The notes beneath the pieces were generated by a model. The model saw nothing but the letters and a program-made list of their open reading frames with translations. It was not told the origin of the DNA and searched no databases. Positions 45,610-54,930 of a stretch of 56,276 nucleotides of DNA are shown here, piece after piece. This DNA comes from Frankiales bacterium (GTDB lineage Bacteria > Actinomycetota > Actinomycetes > JAFAQI01). Numbering within the stretch: position 1 is the first letter of the stretch; each line of letters begins with the position of its first letter. The translations under genes were made by a program, and so were the position numbers. The stretch lies in NCBI GenBank assembly GCA_025980465.1, contig JAICXJ010000018.1:1-56276 (forward strand), written 5' to 3'.

Positions 45610-46022
45610 ACTCGGTGCGTCGGCCCGTCCGTGCGCTGGGAAGCGCGGCCGGGCCGACTCACCCACGTGACGCAGGCATGGTCACGGCGGAGTTCGCTGT
45701 GGCGTTGCCGGCACTGGTCATCACGGCGATGGCAGCGGTGAGCGCAGTCATCGCGATGACCGATCAGGTCCGCTGCACCGACGCCGCGGCACTCGCGGTG
45801 CGGTTGGCGGCGCGAGGTGAACCCATGGCCGTCGTGCGGGCGACGGCGCTGCAAGCCGCTCCGCGCGGTGCCCGGCTCGAACTGGCAACGACGCCGACGA
45901 CCATCACCGCGGTCGTCACTGCCCGGCTCGCTGCGCCGGGCCTGCCGGGGCAGCTTCCGGGCATCCTCACGCGGGGTCAGGCGACGGCGGCGCGAGAGTC
46001 GATCGGAGGGCGGCCGTCATGA
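45606..46022 (+). CDS. TadE-like minor pilin
   Basis: A 138-residue protein with the TadE signature GMVTAEFAVALPALVITAMAAVSAVIAM (prepilin-type cut site before the membrane helix), then a soluble domain ending in RESIGGRPS. GTG 45606 overlaps the preceding stop (GTGA) and the stop overlaps the next start, so the three small genes are coupled. Equivalent to Rv3655c. Confidence 0.88.
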   Translation: MNSVRRPVRALGSAAGPTHPRDAGMVTAEFAVALPALVITAMAAVSAVIAMTDQVRCTDAAALAVRLAARGEPMAVVRATALQAAPRGARLELATTPTTITAVVTARLAAPGLPGQLPGILTRGQATAARESIGGRPS

Positions 46023-46399
46023 CCGGATCCGAGCGGGGAAGCGCCACGGTGTGGATGCTGAGCGCGATCCTGATCACGGTGGCGGTGACCATCGCCGCGC
46101 TCGCGGTAGGCGCCGCAGTGCTGGTGCGACATCGCGCGGCGACGGCCGCCGACGAGATGGCCTTGGCAGTGGCCGGCGCTGCCCTGCAAGGTCCGTCGGC
46201 GGCGTGCGACACCGGGGCAGCGATCGCCCGGGCGAATGGCGCGGCCGTCGAGAGCTGCGTCCTCGCCGACGCCATCGCGACGGTCCGGGTGCGGATCGCG
46301 ATGCCGGGCCGACTGCGATCGTTCGGATCCGCGACCGTGGTGGCCCGCGCCGGTCCGGCGAGTGCCGGGCTTCGTTCGCTCAACGCCGCGAATCGGTGA
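46019..46399 (+). CDS. TadE-like/Rv3654c-type minor pseudopilin
   Basis: A 126-residue protein: GSATVWMLSAILITVAVTIAALAVGAAVLVRHRAATAADEMALAVAGAALQG, i.e. a short N-terminus, one membrane helix and a conserved AADEMALA-type stretch. Two cysteines (CDTGAA and ESCVLAD) may form a disulfide. Equivalent to Rv3654c. It ends the tad operon. The region after the stop carries GAAAAAAGACAC but no clear hairpin. Confidence 0.85.
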   Translation: MTGSERGSATVWMLSAILITVAVTIAALAVGAAVLVRHRAATAADEMALAVAGAALQGPSAACDTGAAIARANGAAVESCVLADAIATVRVRIAMPGRLRSFGSATVVARAGPASAGLRSLNAANR

Positions 46400-46509
46400 A
46401 AAGTCTTCAGCCGGGTGCAGACACGCCCGAAAAAAGACACAAAGGGATCAACTAGCCCGCGTCGTAACCTTGTAGGTGCTGGGCTCGTTGAGCTAGCAGC
46501 CAGATTCGC

Positions 46510-47292
46510 GTGCCCGAAGGACTCCCAGTGCCTGGACCATCGTCGTCGGCCCCAGAGCCGTCGTTCCTGCCTGGGCCGGCGACCGACGACGGCCTGCCAT
46601 TGCGTCGCCTGTTCGGCCTGTCGCTTCGCCGGGGCGGTGGCTCGACCGCGGTGTCCGGACTGGTCGGCCTGCTCGTGGTCGCTGCCATCGCGATGTTCGC
46701 GTATCCGGCCTATACCGACATCGTCGGCAGGTACAACCAGCGCCACGTCGTGAACCTGTTCAACAAGCCGCAGTTTCAGACCCTCTACCGCGAGGGACAC
46801 GTGCGTACCGGACAAGGTTTGACCCAGCTGGAGATCAACAACCCGCGGGTGAAGGTGAACGTGCTGGTCGTGGAAGGCACCTCGATCGCGGCGCTGCAGG
46901 CAGGCGCCGGGCACTACCCGCAGACGCCGTACCCGTGCGCGAAAGGCAACGTCGCGATCGCGGGACACCGGACCACCTACGGTCGGCCGTTCAACCGGAT
47001 CAATGAGATGCGGGTCGGCGACACCGTCAAGCTGATCACGCCGATCGGTCAGTGCACGTACGAGGTCGTTCCCCCGGCGTACATCGGGATACCGAGCGGG
47101 GAGACGCGCAACCCATTCATCGTGCAGCCGACCAACTTCGACGTCATCAGCCAGCGGGGCGTCCTTGGCGCTGGCCATTGGCTGACGTTGACCAGCTGTA
47201 ATCCGCTCGGGTCGGACGCGCAGCGCATCGTGCTGCGGCTGGAGATGATCAGCTCGACGCTCAACGGGCACCACAAGAAGGGGGCGGCATGA
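46510..47292 (+). CDS. Class E sortase
   Basis: A 260-residue sortase. A Pro-rich cytosolic start, one membrane span (STAVSGLVGLLVVAAIAMFAYP, about 45-66), then the sortase barrel with His153 (AGHRTTYG), Cys230 (LTLTSC) and Arg239 (AQRIVLRL). Class E sortases of actinobacteria usually join LAxTG proteins to peptidoglycan. GTG start 46510. Its stop overlaps the next gene (ATGA), suggesting that the partner is the substrate or cofactor. Confidence 0.93.
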   Translation: MPEGLPVPGPSSSAPEPSFLPGPATDDGLPLRRLFGLSLRRGGGSTAVSGLVGLLVVAAIAMFAYPAYTDIVGRYNQRHVVNLFNKPQFQTLYREGHVRTGQGLTQLEINNPRVKVNVLVVEGTSIAALQAGAGHYPQTPYPCAKGNVAIAGHRTTYGRPFNRINEMRVGDTVKLITPIGQCTYEVVPPAYIGIPSGETRNPFIVQPTNFDVISQRGVLGAGHWLTLTSCNPLGSDAQRIVLRLEMISSTLNGHHKKGAA

Positions 47293-48533
47293 GCGAGTGG
47301 CGTGCCAGCGGCAGGGGACTGCGACTCGCGACGGCCGTGGGGGCGGTCGGCCTGGCTGCCGTCGGCTTCGGGCCGACACTCGCCTTCGCCGCGGGAAACC
47401 CGGACACCCTCACCGTCGCGGGCGGGAGCAGCTACACCTACACGTTCAACCAGTCGCCGTCGATCAAGGCCGTGGCACAGCCCAACTGCCTGAACTCCAA
47501 GACTCCGATCACCGTGTCCATCAGTGGCCCGGGTGTCGTCAACCCGACTCTCGCCAGCGCAGCCCGCGACTGTGTGAATCCGGTCAGCCTCAGCCCGTCC
47601 GCCAGTGAGGTCAACACCGCCGGCCCGGCCTGGTCCGGCGGGGTGCCGGCGATGAACGGCGTCTACACCGTCGTACTCGACAACGAGGGCCGCACCACCG
47701 TCGTCAACTTCACCCTGCTCATCCCGCCCGCGCCGGCCCGAGGGTTTGCGGTGGCGACCTCAGGCTCGAACGCCACCTTCACCTGGATCAAGAACGCCGA
47801 GCCGGACATCTCCTCCTACGACATCACCGACCCCAACGGGAACACCCTCGCGGCGCCGACCACTGACTGCACCGGCGGCAGTTGTTCGACCGGCCCGGTC
47901 AACCTCGGCAGCTCGGTCGTCGGTCACACCGAGAAGTTCTCGATCGTCGCAGTGCGCTCATGCGGGACGGCGTCGTGCAGCGCCGGCCATCTCGTGAGCT
48001 CGGCGTCAACGGCCAGCGGGACCTTCACTACCCCACGGCCGAGCCCCAAGCCGACCCCGAGCCCGACTGGCTCCGGCACGCCGTCGGTCAGTGGCGGTGG
48101 CACGTCGGGCAGCGGCGGCGGTGGCACCTCGGGTAGCGGTTCGGGATCCGGATCCGGACTGGGCGCCGGCGGCGGGTCCAGCAGCGGCAGCGGGGCACTG
48201 AGGTTCGGCGGGCTCGGCGTGAACGGCGGCACCCCGAGCCATCACCACCGCAGCCATGCCCTCAGCGGCGGTGTCCTTCCTGCCCTCGGACTGCCGACCC
48301 TGCCCGGCGGCGACACCTCGACCCAGCCGCTGCACCTCGGCAAGCCGGGCGGCAAGATCGCGTACCCCGCGCCGATCGTCGCGGACAAGCAGAAGTCCAC
48401 CGTTCGCAGCATTAGCCACGTGATCAGCTCGAGCTTCTCGAGTCGGTCGTTGTGGCAGGGCATCGGTGCCGGAGCGGTGCTGCTTCTGCTGGCCTTCCAT
48501 ATCCGGACCTGGGCGGGTCGCGAGACCTACTGA
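47289..48533 (+). CDS. Secreted surface protein coupled to the sortase
   Basis: A 414-residue protein. Signal peptide about 1-35 (LRLATAVGAVGLAAVGFGPTLAFA), two beta-sandwich regions (about 38-145 and 148-250; the second resembles a fibronectin-type fold with RGFAVATSGSNATFTWIKN), a Pro/Ser/Gly linker (about 255-310, with long Gly-Ser runs), and a C-terminal membrane span (LWQGIGAGAVLLLLAF) followed by HIRTWAGRETY. Three cysteine pairs are possible. I find no LPxTG or LAxTG motif before the span. Cell-surface role inferred; exact function unknown. Confidence 0.8.
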   Translation: MSEWRASGRGLRLATAVGAVGLAAVGFGPTLAFAAGNPDTLTVAGGSSYTYTFNQSPSIKAVAQPNCLNSKTPITVSISGPGVVNPTLASAARDCVNPVSLSPSASEVNTAGPAWSGGVPAMNGVYTVVLDNEGRTTVVNFTLLIPPAPARGFAVATSGSNATFTWIKNAEPDISSYDITDPNGNTLAAPTTDCTGGSCSTGPVNLGSSVVGHTEKFSIVAVRSCGTASCSAGHLVSSASTASGTFTTPRPSPKPTPSPTGSGTPSVSGGGTSGSGGGGTSGSGSGSGSGLGAGGGSSSGSGALRFGGLGVNGGTPSHHHRSHALSGGVLPALGLPTLPGGDTSTQPLHLGKPGGKIAYPAPIVADKQKSTVRSISHVISSSFSSRSLWQGIGAGAVLLLLAFHIRTWAGRETY

Positions 48534-48537
48534 GCGC

Positions 48538-50844
48538 TCAGCTGGTCTCGGTCCAGTAGGCGTCGATCACGGCGGTGAGCAGCCTGGCCGCACCGGCCTT
48601 GTCCAGCGGCTCGTTGCCGTTTCCGCATTTCGGCGACTGCACGCATGACGGGCAGCCGGCCTCACACTCGCACGACCGGATCGCGTCGCGCGTGGCCGTC
48701 AGCCACCGCTGCGCGCTGTGGTAGGCGCGCTCGGCGAAGCCCGCCCCCCCGGCGTGTCCGTCGTAGACGAAGACACTCGGGGCCCCGGTGTCCGGGTGGT
48801 ACGCCGTCGACACCCCGCCGATGTCCCAGCGGTCGCAGGTCGCGACCAGGGGGAGGAGGCCGATCGAGGCGTGTTCGGCAGCGTGTGCTGCGCCGGGAAG
48901 GGTTGCCGCGTCGATGTCGGCCGCCGCGAGCAGCTCCTCGGTGACCGTCCACCACGCTGCGACCGTGCGTAGCTCACGCGGGGGAAGGCTCAGCGGTTCC
49001 TCGCCGAGGACCTCGCCGGAACCGATCCGTCGGCGCAGGAACGAGACGACCTGGCTGGTGACATCGACCCGGCCGAGGTGAAGCCCGACCCCGCCGCGGG
49101 CGTCGCTGCGAAGCGTTTCGACCACCCGGATGTCGGTGACGTCTCGCGCGAACGTGGTCCAGTCGGGGCTGTCGCGATCGACCAGTGCGATGCCGGCGTC
49201 CAGGTCGAGTTCGCGGACGACGAAGGTCTCACCCTGGTGCAGGTACACCGCTTCGCGATGAACCGTGTAGTGCGACGCTGCCGCATCGACGGTGCCGAGC
49301 AGCCGGCCGGTCATCACCTCACAGATCCGCACCGGGTCTCCACCGGTGCCACGCAGGTCGGCGAGGTCGGTGGCGCGTCCTCGGGCCGTCCAGAACCAGC
49401 CGGCCGGCCGGCGTCGCAGCAGGCCCTGATCGACCAGTGTCGAAACGGCGGCCGGCGTCGCTGGTCCGAACAGGTCGACATCCGCGTCGGTGAGCGGCAG
49501 TTCGGCGGCCGCGGCGGCGAGATGAGGCCCGAGGACGTAGGGGTTGTCCGGGTCGAGGACGGCCGCCTCCACCGCCTGGCCGAACACCGCGTCGGGGTGG
49601 TGCACCAGGTAGGTGTCCAGCGGATCGTCACGGGCGACGAGGACCGCGAGCGCATCGCTGCCGCCACGCCCGGCGCGGCCGGCTTGCTGCCACATCGAGG
49701 CCCGAGTACCCGGCCAGCCGGCGATCAGCACCGCATCGAGCCCGCTGACGTCGACGCCGAGCTCGAGCGCGTTCGTGCTCGCCAGCCCCAGCAGGTCGCC
49801 GTTATGCAGCGATCGCTCGAGTGATCGCCGGTCCTCGGGCAGGTAACCCGCCCGGTACGCCGCCACGCGCTCGGTGAGCTCGGGGGCCGCGTCCGACAGT
49901 GCCCGCCGGGCGCCAAGCGCAATCGACTCGGCACCGCGCCGCGACCGCACGAACGCGACGGTGCGCACCCCTTCGACAACGAGGTCTGCGAGCAGGTCCG
50001 CGGTCTCGGCGGTCGCACTGCGCCGCACCGGTGCACCGTTCTCGCCGGCGAGCTCCGACAGCGGTGGCTCCCACAGCGCAACGTCGACTGCCCCTCGCGG
50101 CGAGCCATCGATGACCACCTCCTCGACATTCATGCCGAGGAGGCGGGTGGCGGTAAGCCGCGGGTCGCAGACGGTGGCCGAGGCGAGGATGAACACCGGA
50201 TCGGCCTGGTAGTGCGCGGCGAGCCGTCGCAGTCGGCGCAGGACCTGGGCGACGTGCGAGCCGAACACTCCCCGGTAGCTGTGGCATTCGTCGACGATGA
50301 CGAAGCGGAGCCGACGCAGCGTCGTGACCCAGCGCGCATGCTGCGGCAGGACGCTGTGGTGCAGCATGTCGGGGTTGGTGAGGATCACCTCGGCATGCCG
50401 GCGTACCCAGTCACGATCTTCGATCGCAGTGTCGCCGTCATAGGTGGCGGCTCGGAGCCCGTCGAGATCGAGCTCGCAGACGGCTCGTAGCTGATCGGCG
50501 GCCAACGCCTTGGTCGGTGCGAGGTAGATCGTGGTGCCGCCACCAGCGAGCGCCGTGGTCAGCGCCGGAAGCCAGTAGCCGAGCGACTTTCCGGAGGCGG
50601 TGCCGGTCGACACCACGACCGAGCGCCCGGCCCAGGCCAGCTCGGCGAGCTCGGTCTGGTGCGACCAGGGGGCGGTGACCCCCGCCGCGGCGAGCGATTT
50701 CAGCAGCGCGGGATCCACCCAGTCCGGCCAGCTGGTGACCGAACCACTCCGCGCAGGGACGTGCTCGACGTGCGTGACACGCTCACGACGGCTCGCCAGC
50801 GCGACCCCGCAGGGGCGCAGAAGACGATCAAGTGGCGCTACCAC
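48538..50844 (-). CDS. DEAD/DEAH-box helicase with C-terminal DUF1998-type zinc-binding domain
   Basis: A 768-residue superfamily 2 helicase. Motifs: Q-like WSHQTEL, Walker A STGTASGKSL, PTKALAADQL, DECH (VIVDECHSYRG), SAT (LASATV), and the helicase C part with LASTNALELGVDVSGLD and QQAGRAGRGG. The C-terminus has four Cys in CECEAGCPSCVQSPKCGN, as in DUF1998/MrfA-like proteins linked to DNA repair. Equivalent to Rv3649. GTG 50844 matches the family start; a TTG at 50937 would add 31 residues of Pro-rich sequence. Confidence 0.92.
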   Translation of the reverse strand: MVAPLDRLLRPCGVALASRRERVTHVEHVPARSGSVTSWPDWVDPALLKSLAAAGVTAPWSHQTELAELAWAGRSVVVSTGTASGKSLGYWLPALTTALAGGGTTIYLAPTKALAADQLRAVCELDLDGLRAATYDGDTAIEDRDWVRRHAEVILTNPDMLHHSVLPQHARWVTTLRRLRFVIVDECHSYRGVFGSHVAQVLRRLRRLAAHYQADPVFILASATVCDPRLTATRLLGMNVEEVVIDGSPRGAVDVALWEPPLSELAGENGAPVRRSATAETADLLADLVVEGVRTVAFVRSRRGAESIALGARRALSDAAPELTERVAAYRAGYLPEDRRSLERSLHNGDLLGLASTNALELGVDVSGLDAVLIAGWPGTRASMWQQAGRAGRGGSDALAVLVARDDPLDTYLVHHPDAVFGQAVEAAVLDPDNPYVLGPHLAAAAAELPLTDADVDLFGPATPAAVSTLVDQGLLRRRPAGWFWTARGRATDLADLRGTGGDPVRICEVMTGRLLGTVDAAASHYTVHREAVYLHQGETFVVRELDLDAGIALVDRDSPDWTTFARDVTDIRVVETLRSDARGGVGLHLGRVDVTSQVVSFLRRRIGSGEVLGEEPLSLPPRELRTVAAWWTVTEELLAAADIDAATLPGAAHAAEHASIGLLPLVATCDRWDIGGVSTAYHPDTGAPSVFVYDGHAGGAGFAERAYHSAQRWLTATRDAIRSCECEAGCPSCVQSPKCGNGNEPLDKAGAARLLTAVIDAYWTETS

Positions 50845-51002
50845 GTTCGGGCAGTCTGCCAGCGGGGTAGGACGCCGCTGGCTAGTAGGCGGTGCTTCCA
50901 GCGCCAGCTCGTGGATCGGCGGCCCCTTCGGCGCCAACTGAGGGTGATGATTGGATGACGGTGCATTGGAAGCTGCGCCGTACCGCTTCGCTGGAGGAAC
51001 AC

Positions 51003-51350
51003 GTGGATCCAGATCTTTCGGTCGCGATTCGGTCTGAGGGCGACCGCACCGTCGTTGCCGTCAGCGGTGAGATTGACGTCTACACCGCCCCGAAGCTCCG
51101 CGAGCATCTGATCGACCTGGTCTCCGGAGGCCATTACCAGCTGGTGGTGGACCTCGAGGGTGTCGACTTCCTCGACTCCACCGGGCTGGGAGTGCTGGTC
51201 GGCGGGCTGAAGCGGGTTCGCGCTCACGACGGCTCGCTTCATCTCGTGTGCAGTCAGGACCGCATCCTCAAGATCTTCCGAATCACCGGGCTGACCAAGG
51301 TCTTCCCGATTCACGCCTCGGTCACCGAGGCGCTCTCGGCGGACGCCTGA
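51003..51350 (+). CDS. bldG: STAS-domain anti-anti-sigma factor, BldG type
   Basis: A 115-residue anti-sigma-factor antagonist. [21 protein letters not shown] and [24 protein letters not shown] are the STAS core, with Ser59 in FLDSTGLG as the expected phosphorylation site. GGAGG 5 nt before GTG 51003 decides the start; upstream in-frame ATGs lack one. It would bind and neutralise an RsbW-type anti-sigma factor when unphosphorylated. Position between the helicase and hppA matches Streptomyces bldG. Confidence 0.9.
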   Translation: MDPDLSVAIRSEGDRTVVAVSGEIDVYTAPKLREHLIDLVSGGHYQLVVDLEGVDFLDSTGLGVLVGGLKRVRAHDGSLHLVCSQDRILKIFRITGLTKVFPIHASVTEALSADA

Positions 51351-51373
51351 ACTCACGCTTCGTACCCCTCGAT

Positions 51374-51835
51374 ATGGCGACCGTAAAGGTCAGTTTCACG
51401 GCGGTCACGGCGCACGTACGGACCGCGCGGTTGGTGGCGCTCGCCGTTGCGAGGCGAGCCGGCGTCGCCGAGGAGATGCTCGACGAGGTGCGGCTGGCGG
51501 TAGGGGAGGCCTGCTCGCGCGCGGTCGGGGTCCACAGCCAACTCGGCGGCGAGCATCCCGTCATGATGCAGTTGTCCGACGATCGCGACCGGTTCTCGGT
51601 CGAAGTGGTCGATCGCGGCACGCTCGATGAGGACCCGGCCGGCGTTCTCGCCGACATCGATCTTCATGAGGTGTCCTCGAGAGCGCTCGACGACGACATT
51701 CCGGAAACGCTTCCCTCAGGCTTCGGTCTCGCCGTGATCAGTGGGTTGGTGGAAGACCTCGACGTGGCAAGTGACGGCGCCTCGACCCGGGTAACCATGG
51801 TGTGGCCGACGACCCTGCGTCGAGGCGGGATCTGA
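51374..51835 (+). CDS. RsbW-like ATP-binding anti-sigma protein with altered N-box
   Basis: A 153-residue GHKL/HATPase_c-type protein: VKVSFTAVTAHVRTARLVALAVARRAGVAEEMLDEVRLAVGEACSRAVGVH, then FSVEVVDRG and GFGLAVISGLVEDLDV. The N-box reads EACSRAV, with Arg where kinases carry the Mg-binding Asn (E-A-x-x-N-A). ATP hydrolysis or kinase activity may therefore be absent or changed. It lies 23 bp after bldG and is the likely partner of BldG, as in the Streptomyces bldG locus. Confidence 0.85.
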   Translation: MATVKVSFTAVTAHVRTARLVALAVARRAGVAEEMLDEVRLAVGEACSRAVGVHSQLGGEHPVMMQLSDDRDRFSVEVVDRGTLDEDPAGVLADIDLHEVSSRALDDDIPETLPSGFGLAVISGLVEDLDVASDGASTRVTMVWPTTLRRGGI

Positions 51836-51885
51836 CCCACCGTCAGGTTTCTGGCACCCGGGCCAACAGGCTGACCTGCTCCTAC

Positions 51886-51891
51886 TAGACT
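51886..51891 (+). promoter_or_regulatory. Candidate -10 of hppA
   Basis: TAGACT, the same hexamer as before lysC, 85 bp upstream of hppA. It would give a leader of about 80 nt. No clear -35 is seen, so this is tentative. Confidence 0.3.
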
Positions 51892-51976
51892 CACCGCCCG
51901 ATACCCGTGCGCCGCGGGCACCCACAGCACCTTTTGTGGCTGCCATCAGTCGCTGACGACGAACCGAAGGATCTGG

Positions 51977-54310
51977 ATGTCCTCGCTCGCCCTGCACTCT
52001 CAGCCTGCCGTCGTTCACGCCGCGGCGGCAGGCGCTGCCTCGCTGACCGGCGGGGACCGCGGCATCGTCGCGGTGGTGGCCGTGATCGCTGCTCTGGCCC
52101 TGGTGGCCTCGGCCTTCTTCGCTCGCGAGGTCCTTGCCTTCGATCAGGGCACGCCACGCATGCAGGAGATCTCGAAGGCGGTTCAGGAAGGCGCCAGTGC
52201 CTACCTGAACCGGCAGTTCAGGACGCTGGCACCGTTCGCGGTGATCATCTTCGGACTGCTGTTCATCCTGCCCGCCGACAACGCGGCGTCGCGAGTGGGC
52301 CGCTCGCTGTTCTTCCTCGTCGGCGCAGCGTTCTCTGCTTTCGTCGGCTTCTGTGGCATGACCCTGGCAACCCGGGCGAACGTCCGGACAGCCGCTGCCG
52401 CCCAGCAGTCGGGCGCCAAGGCAGCGACCCGGGTCGCGTTCCGCTCCGGCGGCACGGTCGGGATGCTCACCGTCGGCCTCGGCCTGCTCGGTGCCAGCCT
52501 CGTGACGCTGATCTTCAACTCACACGCGCCGCAAGTGCTCGAGGGCTTCGGGTTCGGCGCCGCATTGCTCGCGATGTTCATGCGTGTCGGCGGCGGCATC
52601 TTCACGAAGGCGGCCGACGTCGGCGCCGACCTGGTCGGCAAGGTCGAACAGGGCATCCCCGAGGACGATCCGCGTAACGCCGCCACGATCGCCGACAACG
52701 TCGGCGACAACGTGGGCGACTGCGCCGGTATGGCGGCCGACCTCTTCGAGTCCTACGCGGTGACGCTGGTCGCCTCGCTGCTGCTCGGCCAGGTGGCCTT
52801 TGGCCGCGACGGTCTGGTGTTCCCGCTGCTCATCCCTGCGGTCGGTGTCTTCACCGCCGTGCTCGGAGTGTTCGTCACGGCGCCGCGAGACGGCGACCGA
52901 ACCGGTTTGACCGCCATCAACCGGGGGTTCTTCATCTCGGCGACCGTCGCGGCGATCCTCGCCTTGATCGTGTCGTTTGTGTTCCTGCCGTCGTCGTTCC
53001 ACGGGCTCGCCAGCAAGGGTGCCTCGCTCGACGTTGCGAGCCTGTCCGGCAACCCACGAGTGACGGCGTTCCTCGCAGTCCTCGTCGGTTTGGTCCTGGC
53101 TAGTGCGATCCAGGTCCTCACCGGCTACTTCACCGAGGTAGACCGAAAGCCGGTGCAGGACATCGGCAAGGCTTCGCTGACCGGTCCGGCGACCGTCATC
53201 CTCGGCGGGATCTCTGTCGGCCTCGAGTCCGCGGTGTACTCAGCCGTGCTGATCGGTGCGGCCGTCTACGTGGCGTTCCTGCTCGGCCACGGCGTCGTGG
53301 TGCTGGCGCTGTTCTGCGTCGCGCTTGCCGGCACCGGCCTGCTGACCACGGTCGGCGTCATCGTCGCGATGGACACATTCGGTCCGATCTCCGACAACGC
53401 CCAAGGGGTTGCGGAGATGTCCGGTGAGGTCCATGGCGAAGGCGCCGAGGTGCTCACGGCGCTCGACGCGGTGGGAAACACGACCAAGGCGATCACCAAG
53501 GGCATCGCGATTGCGACCGCGGTCCTGGCTGCGACAGCTCTCTTCGGCTCGTTCGCAACCTCAGTGAAGGACGTCAAGCTGCTGCAGAATCCGCAGTTCC
53601 ACTTCGGTCTGTCAGTCGACCAGCCGAACGTGCTATTCGGCTTGATCATCGGCGCGGCAGTCGTCTTCTTGTTCTCCGGCCTCGCAATCAACGCGGTCGC
53701 GCGAGCCGCCGGTCGAGTCGTGATCGAGGTGCGCGACCAGTTCCGCAACGAGCCGGGCCTGATGGACGGCACGGTGCGACCCGACTACGCGCGGGTGGTC
53801 GACATCTGCACCGCTGACTCCCTCCGCGAGCTCGCGACCCCGGGTCTGCTCGCGGTCCTGGCGCCGATCGCCGTCGGCTTCTGGCTCGGGTGGGAGCCGC
53901 TCGGCGCCTACCTCGCCGGAGCCATCGCCGCGGGTGTTCTCATGGCGATCTTCCTCGCCAACTCCGGCGGTGCCTGGGACAACGCCAAGAAGCTGGTCGA
54001 GGACGGCAACTACGGCGGTAAGGGCTCCGACGCGCACGCCGCGACGGTTATCGGTGACACCGTGGGCGACCCGTTCAAGGACACCGCCGGCCCGGCCCTC
54101 AACCCGCTGATCAAGGTCATGAACCTGGTCGCGTTGCTCATCGCGCCGACCGTGGTGAAGTACGGCGTTCACGGACCGCACCAGAACAACGCAGTTCGGA
54201 TCATCGTCGGCGTCCTCGCACTCGGCGGCATCGTCGTCGCTGTCGTCGTGAGCAAGCGGCGCGAGGTCGACATGGCGGGCGACAGCGCCCCGAAGAGCGT
54301 CGTCGTCTAA
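51977..54310 (+). CDS. hppA: Membrane-bound proton-pumping pyrophosphatase, K+-insensitive type
   Basis: A 777-residue integral membrane protein with about 16 spans. The catalytic core has [32 protein letters not shown] and [16 protein letters not shown] has Lys after GNTT, where K+-dependent enzymes have Ala, so this is the K+-insensitive proton pump. C-terminal [23 protein letters not shown] is the conserved last site. It couples pyrophosphate hydrolysis to proton export. ATG 51977 gives a normal length. Confidence 0.96.
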   Translation: MSSLALHSQPAVVHAAAAGAASLTGGDRGIVAVVAVIAALALVASAFFAREVLAFDQGTPRMQEISKAVQEGASAYLNRQFRTLAPFAVIIFGLLFILPADNAASRVGRSLFFLVGAAFSAFVGFCGMTLATRANVRTAAAAQQSGAKAATRVAFRSGGTVGMLTVGLGLLGASLVTLIFNSHAPQVLEGFGFGAALLAMFMRVGGGIFTKAADVGADLVGKVEQGIPEDDPRNAATIADNVGDNVGDCAGMAADLFESYAVTLVASLLLGQVAFGRDGLVFPLLIPAVGVFTAVLGVFVTAPRDGDRTGLTAINRGFFISATVAAILALIVSFVFLPSSFHGLASKGASLDVASLSGNPRVTAFLAVLVGLVLASAIQVLTGYFTEVDRKPVQDIGKASLTGPATVILGGISVGLESAVYSAVLIGAAVYVAFLLGHGVVVLALFCVALAGTGLLTTVGVIVAMDTFGPISDNAQGVAEMSGEVHGEGAEVLTALDAVGNTTKAITKGIAIATAVLAATALFGSFATSVKDVKLLQNPQFHFGLSVDQPNVLFGLIIGAAVVFLFSGLAINAVARAAGRVVIEVRDQFRNEPGLMDGTVRPDYARVVDICTADSLRELATPGLLAVLAPIAVGFWLGWEPLGAYLAGAIAAGVLMAIFLANSGGAWDNAKKLVEDGNYGGKGSDAHAATVIGDTVGDPFKDTAGPALNPLIKVMNLVALLIAPTVVKYGVHGPHQNNAVRIIVGVLALGGIVVAVVVSKRREVDMAGDSAPKSVVV

Positions 54311-54335
54311 CCCCTTCCCCGTAACCTCACGGGGG

Positions 54336-54911
54336 ATGAGCCAGCTTTCGCTGTTCGGTGCGACGGCGCGCCAGCCTGCGCTGACCGACCTCGAGGGCTT
54401 GCTGGCGGGAAATGGTCAGGTGGTTCGTCGCGACGCCACGGCCCGGATCTCGGTTGTCGTCGAGGCGGAGTGGCGGGTCTCCGTTCTCACTGATGAGATG
54501 CGCGCGATGCTCGGGCTGACCGCCGAGATCGGTCCGGCCGAGGCAGGTACGACGGTAGGTACGCCATGGCTCGCGCAGTTGCGTCCGATTGCGGATGGCT
54601 GGACCCTCGGCGCGGTGAAATGCCCACCGCCGGGATGGTCACTGGACGGGCCGAGGTTGCGCTGGTGGGCGCTCGCCGCGGGTCGGTCGAGCGCCGGCAT
54701 GTATACCCTTGCGCTCGGCGCGAGCGATGAGCACGCGTGGCTCGCGGTGGGTTCGGCGTTGTCGATGGCCGGCGTTCCGGGAGTCCTCGTGGGGCCGCGT
54801 GCCGATGGCCCGGCCTATCGCATCGTCGGCCGTCGTCGGCTCGGGCGGTTGCTCGAGTTGATCGGCGATCCACCGGACAGGGCCCCGGACGATGCTTGGC
54901 CACAGCTGTAG
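54336..54911 (+). CDS. Conserved actinobacterial protein of unknown function (Rv3647c-like)
   Basis: A 191-residue cytosolic protein: SQLSLFGATARQPALTDLEGLLAGNGQVVRRD, ARISVVVEAEWRVSVLTDEM, PWLAQLRPIADGWTLGAVKCPPPGWSLDGPRLRWWALAAGR and AYRIVGRRRLGRLLELIGDPP. No known catalytic motif. It sits between hppA and topA, where M. tuberculosis has Rv3647c beside topA, so a link to topoisomerase or DNA work is possible but unproven. Weak ribosome-binding site (CGGGGG); TAACCT lies 8 nt upstream. Confidence 0.85.
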   Translation: MSQLSLFGATARQPALTDLEGLLAGNGQVVRRDATARISVVVEAEWRVSVLTDEMRAMLGLTAEIGPAEAGTTVGTPWLAQLRPIADGWTLGAVKCPPPGWSLDGPRLRWWALAAGRSSAGMYTLALGASDEHAWLAVGSALSMAGVPGVLVGPRADGPAYRIVGRRRLGRLLELIGDPPDRAPDDAWPQL

Positions 54912-54930
54912 ATGAAGCGGGAGTGAACGC

